Source: an uncultured Clostridia bacterium (GTDB lineage Bacteria; Bacillota; Clostridia; Oscillospirales; Acutalibacteraceae). From it: a stretch of DNA of 13,751 nt. The translations under genes and the position numbers were made by a program. The stretch is taken from contig CAMFPJ010000028.1 in the NCBI GenBank assembly GCA_945971755.1, positions 1-13,751 on the forward strand. The letters are read 5' to 3'. Shown here piece after piece: positions 7,700-13,751 of this stretch (position 1 is the stretch's first letter; every line of letters begins with the position of its first letter). The notes beneath the pieces were generated by a model that was not told the origin of the DNA, did not search any database, and saw only the letters and a program-made list of their open reading frames with translations.

Positions 7700-9661
7700 T
7701 TATATATCAAGGTTTTGAACATATTTTGCGTTTTTCTCAATAAACTCGCGTCTGGGCTCCACCTTATCACCCATAAGTATTGAGAAAGTTTCGTCTGCTT
7801 CCATAGCGTCTTCAAGAGTAACACGAAGCATAACTCTTGTTGCAGGGTCCATTGTTGTTTCCCAAAGCTGTTCCGGGTCCATTTCACCAAGACCTTTATA
7901 ACGCTGAATGTCACAGCTACCGCCTAATTCTTCGATAAGTCTATCACGCTGTTCATCAGAATAAGCATATTCGTGGCGTTTGCCTTTTGAAAGCTTGAAA
8001 AGAGGCGGTTGTGCAATGTAAATGTAGCCCTCGTCAATGAGAGGACGCATATATCTGAAGAAAAACGTTAAAAGAAGTGTTCTGATATGCTGGCCGTCAA
8101 CGTCGGCATCCGCCATAATTACTATTTTGTGATATCTGATTTTTGAAATATCAAATTCTTCACCAATACCCGTGCCGAGCGCCAAAACAACGGGAGTTAA
8201 TTTATCGTTACCGATAACCTTGTCAATTCTTGCCTTTTCAACGTTAAGCATTTTACCCCAAAGAGGAAGAATTGCCTGAATTCTGTTATCTCTGCCCTCT
8301 TTAGCGGAGCCGCCCGCAGAGTCACCCTCGACAATAAAGATTTCCGTAAGTTCCGGATTTCTTTCAATACAATCTGCAAGCTTTCCCGGGAGTGAACCGC
8401 CCTCAAAAGCAGTTTTTCTTCTTGCGCTGTCTCTTGCTTTTCTTGCTGCCTCACGGGCTCTTGACGCGTCAAGTGCTTTTGTGAAAATTGTTTTTGCAAC
8501 CTGTGGATTTTCTTCGAAATATGTCATCATCTTCTCATAAAGCATTTTGTTTACAAGAGATTTCATTTCCGTATTACCGAGTTTTCCTTTAGTCTGACCT
8601 TCAAACTCTGCTTCTGTAAGCTTTACACTTATAACGACTGTTAAGCCCTCTCTAACATCGTCACCTGAAAGGTTTTTGTCATTATCTTTGAGCAGTTTGA
8701 ATTTTCTTCCGTAATCATTGAAAACTTTTGTAAGGGCAGTTTTGAAGCCGTCTTCATGAGTACCGCCGTCAATAGTACGTACATTGTTGGCGAAGGAAAG
8801 AATAATTTCGTTATATCCGTCATTATAAGAAATTGCAACTTCCGCACTTCTGTCACCCTGAACGGTTGAGAAATGAAGAATTTCATCATGAACAGGTGTT
8901 AAACCTCTTGAGGTATTGATAAAATCTACGAAAGAACGGATACCCCCCTCATAGCAATAAACCTCTTCAATAATATTATTCTCATCACGCTTGTCCGTAA
9001 GTGAAATTCTGAGACCTGCGTTAAGAAATGCCTGTTCGCGAAGACGTCTTTGCAAAACTTCATATTCATAAACAGTTGTTTCAGTAAAAATTTCAGGGTC
9101 AGCCTTGAAACGAATAAACGTGCCTGTTTCATCGGTATCACCGATAATTTCAAGGTCGGAAACAATATTACCACGTTCAAATCTTTGTTTGTAAACATGA
9201 CCGTTCTGACTTACTTCAACCTCAAACCATTCCGAAAGTGCGTTAACAACCGAAGAACCAACACCGTGAAGACCGCCGGAAACCTTATATCCGCTTCCGC
9301 CGAATTTACCGCCTGCGTGAAGTACTGTTAAAACAACGGTTACGGCAGGCAGACCCTCTTCCTCATTTATTCCTACAGGAATACCTCGTCCGTTATCACG
9401 AACAGTAATAATATCACCGGGTAAAATTTCAACTTCAATGTGTGAGCAATAACCTGCCAATGCTTCGTCAATTGAGTTATCTACAATTTCATAAACCAGA
9501 TGATGAAGACCTTTAGGTCCCGTTGAACCTATGTACATACCGGGACGTTTTCTTACTGCTTCAAGACCTTTTAAGACCTGAATCGCATCTGCACCGTATT
9601 CTTCGGTTACAAGAGTATTCATTTCTTCGTCTTCTAAGACATTTTTCAATTCTTCGCTCAT
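7700..9661 (-). CDS. gyrB: DNA gyrase subunit B
   Basis: The 653-residue ATPase subunit of DNA gyrase. The GHKL ATPase domain shows EIVDNSIDEA at 58-67 (catalytic Glu58, Asn62), DNGRGIPVG at 89-97, the ATP-lid GGLHGVGSSVVNAL at 129-142 and the QTK loop at 356-358 with Lys358. The Toprim domain carries EGDSAGG at 445-451 and the metal-binding DADVD at 518-522. The C-terminal GLGEMDPEQLWETTMDP motif is typical of GyrB. No E. coli-type insert is seen, giving the short Gram-positive form. PLWGKMLNVEKAR at 466-478 has Trp where E. coli has Arg. The upstream ATG is chosen over an internal Met at residue 14 because a strong GGAGG lies 5 nt before it. It follows remB by 36 bp and precedes gyrA by 17 bp. 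Confidence 0.99.
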   Translation of the reverse strand: MSEELKNVLEDEEMNTLVTEEYGADAIQVLKGLEAVRKRPGMYIGSTGPKGLHHLVYEIVDNSIDEALAGYCSHIEVEILPGDIITVRDNGRGIPVGINEEEGLPAVTVVLTVLHAGGKFGGSGYKVSGGLHGVGSSVVNALSEWFEVEVSQNGHVYKQRFERGNIVSDLEIIGDTDETGTFIRFKADPEIFTETTVYEYEVLQRRLREQAFLNAGLRISLTDKRDENNIIEEVYCYEGGIRSFVDFINTSRGLTPVHDEILHFSTVQGDRSAEVAISYNDGYNEIILSFANNVRTIDGGTHEDGFKTALTKVFNDYGRKFKLLKDNDKNLSGDDVREGLTVVISVKLTEAEFEGQTKGKLGNTEMKSLVNKMLYEKMMTYFEENPQVAKTIFTKALDASRAREAARKARDSARRKTAFEGGSLPGKLADCIERNPELTEIFIVEGDSAGGSAKEGRDNRIQAILPLWGKMLNVEKARIDKVIGNDKLTPVVLALGTGIGEEFDISKIRYHKIVIMADADVDGQHIRTLLLTFFFRYMRPLIDEGYIYIAQPPLFKLSKGKRHEYAYSDEQRDRLIEELGGSCDIQRYKGLGEMDPEQLWETTMDPATRVMLRVTLEDAMEADETFSILMGDKVEPRREFIEKNAKYVQNLDI

Positions 9662-9666
9662 TTTTT

Positions 9667-9671
9667 CCTCC
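9667..9671 (-). promoter_or_regulatory. gyrB Shine-Dalgarno site that fixes the start
   Basis: On the minus strand GGAGG lies 5 nt upstream of the ATG at 9659-9661. It supports the longer GyrB start over the in-frame Met at residue 14, which would otherwise also give a plausible N-terminus. Confidence 0.75.
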
Positions 9672-9697
9672 GTATTTATTTGAATACAAATTATTAA

Positions 9698-9961
9698 CTA
9701 ATAAATTTTCTTACTTTCCAATCTTTTATAAACCGTAGCAGTATTATAAGGCGAAATGTAAACTGTTCTTCTTTCTTCTTTTTCACAAACAATAAATGAT
9801 TTCGGCAAATCTTCCATTGAAACGGTTACACATTCATTTTCTTTTACCGAAAAATTTATATAATCTCTCGTAGCTTTTGAAACAGTTGTATTATCAAGAT
9901 CAAAAATGCCAATAATCTCACTGTCGGTAATCATTTTATCCTGACCGATATTTACAAGCAT
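9698..9961 (-). CDS. remB: DUF370 / RemB-like (YaaB) extracellular matrix regulatory protein
   Basis: An 87-residue protein matching the DUF370 (RemA/RemB) family by its start, MLVNIGQDKMITDSEIIGIF, and by the later PKSFIV and YISPYNTATVYKR stretches. In Bacillus subtilis yaaB/remB sits in this same recF-gyrB slot, and genetics links it to biofilm matrix gene expression; its paralogue RemA is a DNA-binding protein encoded elsewhere. Whether this protein binds DNA cannot be seen. The start codon overlaps the recF stop by one base (TAATG), implying translational coupling. No cysteine cluster, signal peptide or membrane segment is present. The assignment rests on sequence feel plus conserved position, both strong. 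Confidence 0.85.
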   Translation of the reverse strand: MLVNIGQDKMITDSEIIGIFDLDNTTVSKATRDYINFSVKENECVTVSMEDLPKSFIVCEKEERRTVYISPYNTATVYKRLESKKIY

Positions 9962-11055
9962 TATTCCACCACGTTTCCGTTTTCAATTTTATAAACCTTG
10001 CCCGCACAAAGTCGAGAAACGGTTTCTTTTTCACAACAGGTAATAAAAACTTGTTTATTATCTATTTTGTTAAGTATATAATTTTGTCTGGTAAGGTCAA
10101 GCTCGCTCATAACATCATCAAGTAAAATTACAGGGTGTTCACCTTTAATTATTTTGATTATTTCGGCTTCACCCAGCTTCAGCGCCAATGAAGCACTTCT
10201 TTGCTGACCTTGCGAACCGTATTTTCTTGCAGAAATACCTTTAATAAAAATTTCAATATCGTCACGGTGCGGACCACAGGTTGTATTTTTAAGATAAAGG
10301 TCGTTTGAACGGCTTTTCTGCAAATTTTTGTAAAATTTATCTTTTATACTTTCAATACTTTCGCTGTCGTAACGGATATTACTTGCGTAAGTAATTTTAA
10401 GTTCTTCACGTTCACCCGAAATACCGCTGTAAATATCTTTTGAAATTTCTTCAAGCATTTTAACGTAATCAATTCTGCTTTTAATTACATTTGCACCTGC
10501 TTCTGCTATTTTTTCATCCCAAATATCAAACGTATCAAGCAACGAAGAATCTTCAGAGGCATTTTTAAGCAAAGCGTTCTTTTGATTTATGAGGTGATTA
10601 TAGTAAGTTAACTTTTTAGCATAGGTTTCATCAATTTGACTTATTGCCGTATCTAAAAATTTTCGGCGGTTAACAGGCCCATCTTTAATAAGTGAGAGAT
10701 GAACCGGCGAAAATACTACACTGTAATATTTACCTATTAGTTCTCTGGGAGATGAAAGCATAACTCCGTTAAGAGAAGCATGACGTTTTTTATCAATAAA
10801 AACTGATGCACTGTTAGTTCTTAAGTCTGTTTCAAATTCAATTGAAACTTTAGAATTTTCAGAATTAAAATTTACAAGCTCTGTGTCTTTTGAAGTGCGA
10901 AAACTTTTACATCCCGTAAAAAGCCAGATACTTTCAAGTAAATTTGTTTTTCCCTGACCGTTTTCACCGTAAATTACATTTATTTTTTTATCGGGAAAAA
11001 TACCTATAAAGTCAATGTTTCTGAAATTTTCAATTTTTATTTCACTGATAAACAT
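9961..11055 (-). CDS. recF: DNA replication and repair protein RecF
   Basis: A 364-residue SMC/Rad50-like ATPase that binds gapped DNA and, with RecO and RecR, promotes RecA loading. Walker A GENGQGKT is at 30-37. The ABC-type signature region YGSQGQQRSASLAL is at 279-292, and the Walker B/D-loop VILLDDVMSELD at 309-320, with Asp313, Asp314 and Glu318. The opening MFISEIKIENFRN is typical of the family, and the length is normal. Both ends overlap their neighbours by one base in TAATG arrangements, with yaaA upstream and remB downstream, so the three genes are likely translated in series. recO and recR are not in the window. Confidence 0.97.
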   Translation of the reverse strand: MFISEIKIENFRNIDFIGIFPDKKINVIYGENGQGKTNLLESIWLFTGCKSFRTSKDTELVNFNSENSKVSIEFETDLRTNSASVFIDKKRHASLNGVMLSSPRELIGKYYSVVFSPVHLSLIKDGPVNRRKFLDTAISQIDETYAKKLTYYNHLINQKNALLKNASEDSSLLDTFDIWDEKIAEAGANVIKSRIDYVKMLEEISKDIYSGISGEREELKITYASNIRYDSESIESIKDKFYKNLQKSRSNDLYLKNTTCGPHRDDIEIFIKGISARKYGSQGQQRSASLALKLGEAEIIKIIKGEHPVILLDDVMSELDLTRQNYILNKIDNKQVFITCCEKETVSRLCAGKVYKIENGNVVE

Positions 11056-11294
11056 TAAACAACCTCAAAAACAGTACCGTCAAATTTAACTTTGTCACCC
11101 TTATGAAGTTTTTTTCCTCTCATAAGGCATATTTCACCGTTTACAAAAACTTCTCCGTCTATAATAACTGATTTTGCGTGACCGCCTGTCATTACTGCTC
11201 CGCAAAGCTTCAGAAATGCATCAAGCTTAATAAAATCAGTGTCAATTTTAACTTGTTTTGTGGGAAAAGCCTTAACTCGTGCAGAAATTTTCAT
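11055..11294 (-). CDS. yaaA: S4-domain RNA-binding protein YaaA
   Basis: A 79-residue protein that is essentially one S4 RNA-binding fold. The diagnostic block runs from IKLDAFLKLCGAVMTGG (residues 22-38), with AKSVIIDGEVFVNGE following, to RGKKLHKGD. This small protein sits between dnaN and recF in most Firmicutes; its role is incompletely defined, and ribosome assembly has been proposed in Bacillus. The usual second Arg before GKKL is Met here (LMRGKKL). The ATG lies three bases after the dnaN stop, in the arrangement TGA TAA ATG, so dnaN ends with tandem in-frame stops and yaaA begins immediately. Its overlap with recF by one base suggests coupling. Confidence 0.9.
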   Translation of the reverse strand: MKISARVKAFPTKQVKIDTDFIKLDAFLKLCGAVMTGGHAKSVIIDGEVFVNGEICLMRGKKLHKGDKVKFDGTVFEVV

Positions 11295-11297
11295 TTA

Positions 11298-12419
11298 TCA
11301 GTTCATCCTAACCGGTAAAACCATAAATAAGAAAGATTTTTCATAAATAAGTGAATTGTCACTGTCCGGAACAATAATAAGAGGCGAAGTTGAACCGTTA
11401 AGACGGAAAATTACTTCATCTGTATCACAAACCTTGAGAGCATCAAGAAGATATTTGTTATTAAAGCCGATTTCAACTCTTTCACCCTGAAGTTCTGCAA
11501 TCATTCTGTCATTTGCATTGCCAAGGGCAGTTGTACTTGAAATTCTTACTGAATCATTATCAAAAATGCAGCGGACATAACTTTTAACTCTTTCAGTAAT
11601 AATAAGAGAAGTTCTTTCAATAGCACTGATAATATTTCTTGTGTTTATTTTAACCTCTGTTTTAGCAGTAGTGGGTATTGCACTCTTATAACTTAAAAAT
11701 TCACCCTCTAAAAGCCTTGAAACAATTACGTAATTACCGCATTCAAAAAGAATATGTCTTTGTGCAACAATCATTGAAACGGTTTCCACACCGTCACCGA
11801 TAAGTTTTACAACTTCATTGAGAGTTTTCTTCGGTACAACAAAAGTTTTTTCATCGCCGGAATAATCAATCTTTTCATTTCTGATGGCAAGCTTATAGCC
11901 GTCAACCGCAACTAAACGTATATTACCCGAAACAACCTCAAATCGCACACCTGTATGAATAACCTTTGAATCATTCTCAGCTGCCGCAAAAATTGTTTTT
12001 TTAATCATATCTTTAAGAAGTTCACCTTGAATAACAATCGGAAAACCGCCTGAAACCGTTGGAAGTTCAGGATAATCGGTTTCAGAAAATCCCATAATTG
12101 AGAATTCACTGTCACCGCTCTTAATTTTACAGATAAGTCTGTCATCACATTCGATTGAAACGATTTCATCCGGAACGTTTCTTAAAATATCGCAAAGAAT
12201 TTTAGCGTTAAGAATAACACTGCCGGTATTTTCAACTCTGCCTTCAACCGAAGTAATAATTCCTACCTCAAGGTCATATCCCGTTAGCATTATTCTGTCA
12301 TTTTCAGCCTTAATAAGAATACCTTCAATTGTGGGAAGATTTGTGCTTTTTGATGAAGTTGCACGCTGAACGTTAATGCAAGCTTCAGAAAGAATATTTG
12401 ACGAACATGTAAATTTCAT
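11298..12419 (-). CDS. dnaN: DNA polymerase III beta subunit (sliding clamp)
   Basis: A 373-residue processivity clamp that encircles DNA as a dimer and tethers DNA polymerase III and many repair proteins. The length and three-domain pattern fit: an opening MKFTCSSNILSEACINVQRA, a PTIEGILIKAE segment, the mid-domain SETDYPELPT, and the closing MVLPVRMN tail, the conserved C-terminal strand near the clamp-binding pocket. A clear AAAGGAG lies 8 nt before the ATG, fixing the start. It follows dnaA by a 232-bp AT-rich spacer, the only sizeable gap in the window, where a separate dnaN promoter could lie. Downstream it is packed against yaaA (3 bp). Residues are more divergent than in gyrase, but the identity is supported by position and both termini. 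Confidence 0.97.
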   Translation of the reverse strand: MKFTCSSNILSEACINVQRATSSKSTNLPTIEGILIKAENDRIMLTGYDLEVGIITSVEGRVENTGSVILNAKILCDILRNVPDEIVSIECDDRLICKIKSGDSEFSIMGFSETDYPELPTVSGGFPIVIQGELLKDMIKKTIFAAAENDSKVIHTGVRFEVVSGNIRLVAVDGYKLAIRNEKIDYSGDEKTFVVPKKTLNEVVKLIGDGVETVSMIVAQRHILFECGNYVIVSRLLEGEFLSYKSAIPTTAKTEVKINTRNIISAIERTSLIITERVKSYVRCIFDNDSVRISSTTALGNANDRMIAELQGERVEIGFNNKYLLDALKVCDTDEVIFRLNGSTSPLIIVPDSDNSLIYEKSFLFMVLPVRMN

Positions 12420-12472
12420 ATTTTTATCTCCTTTACGTTAAATTACTGAATAAATAATAAAAAATGTTAAGT

Positions 12473-12501
12473 ATTAGTATTAGAGTCGGACAAACTGTCG
12501 A
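12473..12501 (-). promoter_or_regulatory. Possible dnaN promoter
   Basis: On the minus strand TCGACA (12496-12501, 5 of 6 to TTGACA) is followed after 17 bp by ACTAAT (12473-12478, 4 of 6 to TATAAT). This would start a transcript about 45 nt before dnaN. A second weak pair, TAGACA at 12598-12603 with TTTATT at 12575-12580, also has a 17-bp spacer. In sequence this AT-rich such matches arise easily, so this is only a candidate. Confidence 0.22.
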
Positions 12502-12570
12502 AAACTCTGTTTTACCTTTATAAATCAACAAAATTATTAAATTTTTATCTTTGAAAACTTTTTGAAGTAA

Positions 12571-12591
12571 TGTTAATAAAAATGTTAATAA
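12571..12591 (-). repeat. Two direct TTATTAACA 9-mers, DnaA-box-like
   Basis: TTATTAACA occurs on the minus strand at 12571-12579 and 12583-12591, exactly 12 bp apart. Each differs from TTATCCACA at positions 5 and 6 only. They sit in the most AT-rich part of the spacer, so they could be weak DnaA boxes, part of an unwinding element, or chance. Confidence 0.35.
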
Positions 12592-12612
12592 TTAACTTGT
12601 CTAAAACTCATT

Positions 12613-12651
12613 TGTTGAAAACTAAAAAAATGTTGAAAAAAAAGTTGAAAA
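12613..12651 (-). repeat. Three direct TTTTCAAC(A/T) 9-mers, candidate DnaA boxes
   Basis: On the minus strand TTTTCAACA occurs at 12613-12621 and 12631-12639, and TTTTCAACT at 12643-12651, abutting the dnaA stop codon. All have the same orientation, with start-to-start spacings of 18 and 12 bp. Relative to TTATCCACA the differences are at positions 3 and 6 (plus 9 in the last copy). Orientation, spacing and location next to dnaA fit a DnaA-box array with a variant consensus. Confidence 0.45.
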
Positions 12652-13751
12652 TTAACCGTTAACATTTTTAATAATGTCATTGATTAAATTTTTATATTTA
12701 ATATCAGAGTCTATTTTTTTCTGGACATTTTTGAATGAGTTATTTACAGTTGAATGGTTTCTGCCGAAAATATCTCCGATTGCCTGTTGTGACTGGCCTG
12801 TAATTTCATGTATTACAAACATTGCAACTTGTCTTGCTTCGTTAATTTTAGCATCGCGCTTTTCACTTTTAATATGTTCTTCGGTTACGCCGAAAGTTTC
12901 GGCAACCTTTTCGATGATGTTTTCGTTAATTACGGAAACGGGAAGACTTGTAATAAGAATATCTTTAAGCGCTTCTTTTGCAATATCGACAGTGGGTGTT
13001 TTTATTCCGTTAATGTCGCAATATGCATAAATTCCTTTTACCGCACTTCCAAGCTGGCGAATATTGCTTTTAATATTTTCCGCAATAAAGAAGCTTACTT
13101 CTTTTGGCATTTCAAGATGAAGAAAATCTGCCTTATTTTTAATGATAGCAACTCTTGTTTCAAAATCAGGCGGCTGAATATCACAAATAAGTCCGCTTTC
13201 AAATCTTGTGCGAAGTCTTTCCTCAATTTTAGGAATTTCATTTGGTTTTTTATCAGATGTTAATACAATTTGTTTACCGTCTTTAACAAGAGTATTAAAA
13301 GTATGGAAAAATTCTTCCTCTGTACTTTCTTTTCCCGCAATAAATTGAATATCGTCAATTAAAAGAGCATCACAGTTTCTGTATTTGTTATGAAAAACAT
13401 CTGTGTTTTTTGTGTTTATGCAAATAATAAGCTCGTTGGTAAAATCTTCACTTGTTGTGTAAAGAATATTTGCATTATTATTTTTCTCTTTCATCTTTTC
13501 AATAATTGCATTAAGAAGATGAGTTTTACCAAGACCTGAATTACCGTAAATAAAGAGAGGGTTAAACGCAACAAGTCCCGGATTTTCAGCAACACGTTTT
13601 GATGCGGAAAAAGCCATATTATTTGAACTGCCGACTATAAAATTGTCAAAGGAAAAAACAGGAGAAGTAATGTCTGAATATTTACTGTCGTCATTTTTTG
13701 ACTCATCTTTTTTTTCAACTTCTTCCATGAGACAAACATTTATGTCAAATC
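12652..13751 (-). CDS. dnaA: Chromosomal replication initiator DnaA, 5' end outside window
   Basis: The AAA+ initiator that binds oriC boxes and melts the origin. The frame stays open to the window edge (codons reading FDINVCL precede the first visible Met at 13728), so this Met is internal and most of domain I is missing; 365 codons are visible. Numbered from that Met: a short linker, Walker A GNSGLGKT at 62-69, Walker B LLIDD at 122-126, sensor 1 IVLTSD at 154-159, arginine-finger region RLRTRF at 171-176, sensor 2 Arg224 in SNIRQLGSAV, and domain IV from about 265. Domain IV keeps the minor-groove Arg291 (E. coli Arg399). Its signature reads GRNHSTVNNS at 322-331 instead of GRDHTTVxHA: Asn324 replaces the near-invariant Asp. 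The sensor 2 block also differs from the usual ELEGAL. Confidence 0.97.
   Translation of the reverse strand, partial: FDINVCLMEEVEKKDESKNDDSKYSDITSPVFSFDNFIVGSSNNMAFSASKRVAENPGLVAFNPLFIYGNSGLGKTHLLNAIIEKMKEKNNNANILYTTSEDFTNELIICINTKNTDVFHNKYRNCDALLIDDIQFIAGKESTEEEFFHTFNTLVKDGKQIVLTSDKKPNEIPKIEERLRTRFESGLICDIQPPDFETRVAIIKNKADFLHLEMPKEVSFFIAENIKSNIRQLGSAVKGIYAYCDINGIKTPTVDIAKEALKDILITSLPVSVINENIIEKVAETFGVTEEHIKSEKRDAKINEARQVAMFVIHEITGQSQQAIGDIFGRNHSTVNNSFKNVQKKIDSDIKYKNLINDIIKNVNG

Larger units (their letters stand above)
12420..12651. other. dnaA-dnaN intergenic region, candidate oriC/unwinding segment
   Basis: A 232-bp spacer far more AT-rich than the flanking genes, in the position where many Firmicutes carry DnaA boxes and the DNA unwinding element. 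I see no canonical TTATCCACA. Instead, DnaA-box-like 9-mers cluster near the dnaA end (12571-12651), and TTTTCGACA occurs once on the minus strand (12496-12504). A 13-bp palindrome GTTAATAATTAAC occupies 12584-12596. A GC-richer island with an imperfect hairpin (AGAGT/ACTCT arms, 12482-12508) is followed on the dnaN side by a TATTAGTATTAG direct repeat (12472-12483). The left end holds the dnaN ribosome binding site. Origin function is an inference from position, base composition and repeats. Confidence 0.5.

Noticed and set aside
8228..8266. GyrB PLWGK with Trp in place of the Arg of PLRGK, as a resistance or loss-of-function change
   Set aside because: As far as I recall, PLWGKMLNVEKAR is common in clostridial GyrB, and all catalytic residues are intact.
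12482..12508. Hairpin after dnaA as an intrinsic terminator
   Set aside because: The stem is imperfect and no T run follows it on the minus strand; an origin-related role is more plausible.
12674..13263. Long open frames on the plus strand opposite dnaA
   Set aside because: They lie wholly antisense to a well-supported dnaA frame and have no recognisable motifs or ribosome binding sites.
13726..13728. The ATG at 13728 as the true dnaA start
   Set aside because: The frame is open upstream to the window edge with residues typical of the end of DnaA domain I, and starting here would delete the whole domain.

Overview
This window is the replication-initiation gene cluster of a low-GC, Gram-positive-type bacterium, read entirely leftward on the minus strand. 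The order dnaA, dnaN, yaaA (S4 protein), recF, remB (DUF370), gyrB, gyrA is the classic Firmicutes oriC order. The AT-rich sequence, AGGAGG-type ribosome binding sites, standard stop codons, DnaA with a GNSGLGKTH P-loop and GyrB with PLWGK together suggest a member of the Clostridia, probably Ruminococcaceae/Oscillospirales. The lineage is an inference from protein flavour, not a search.

Layout from right to left: a 5'-truncated dnaA runs off the right edge (12652-13751). A 232-bp very AT-rich spacer follows (12420-12651), the likely origin/unwinding segment and dnaN leader. Then come dnaN, yaaA, recF and remB, packed with 3-bp or 1-nt-overlap junctions, followed by gyrB and gyrA. After gyrA, with no visible terminator and gaps of 35 bp or less, the same strand continues into a LytR-CpsA-Psr (LCP) cell-wall enzyme, a CPBP-type membrane protease, tadA, mnmE and an Mrp-type iron-sulfur carrier ATPase. 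The last 119 bp (1-119) hold no gene that I can support.

How the genes work together: DnaA opens the origin, DnaN is the sliding clamp, RecF serves gap repair, and GyrA/GyrB form DNA gyrase. YaaA and RemB are small conserved passengers of this cluster. TadA and MnmE both modify the wobble base (position 34) of tRNAs. LCP acts on the cell envelope, and Mrp in Fe-S cluster handling. Genes transcribed away from the origin on one strand are co-oriented with the replication fork.

No mobile element, CRISPR array, tRNA, rRNA or obvious novel system is present; this is core genome. The most interesting signal is at the origin. The dnaA-dnaN spacer has no canonical TTATCCACA box that I can find. It does carry a cluster of related 9-mers (TTTTCAACA twice, TTTTCAACT once, TTATTAACA twice), all with A instead of C at position 6. 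The DnaA encoded here has Asn where the near-invariant Asp of the DHTTV recognition motif should be. This could be a co-evolved change in origin recognition. Secondary points are an Ala at the quinolone-anchoring Ser position of GyrA, two identical GyrA-box heptads, an N-terminal four-cysteine cluster in Mrp, and mnmE sitting away from its usual position.
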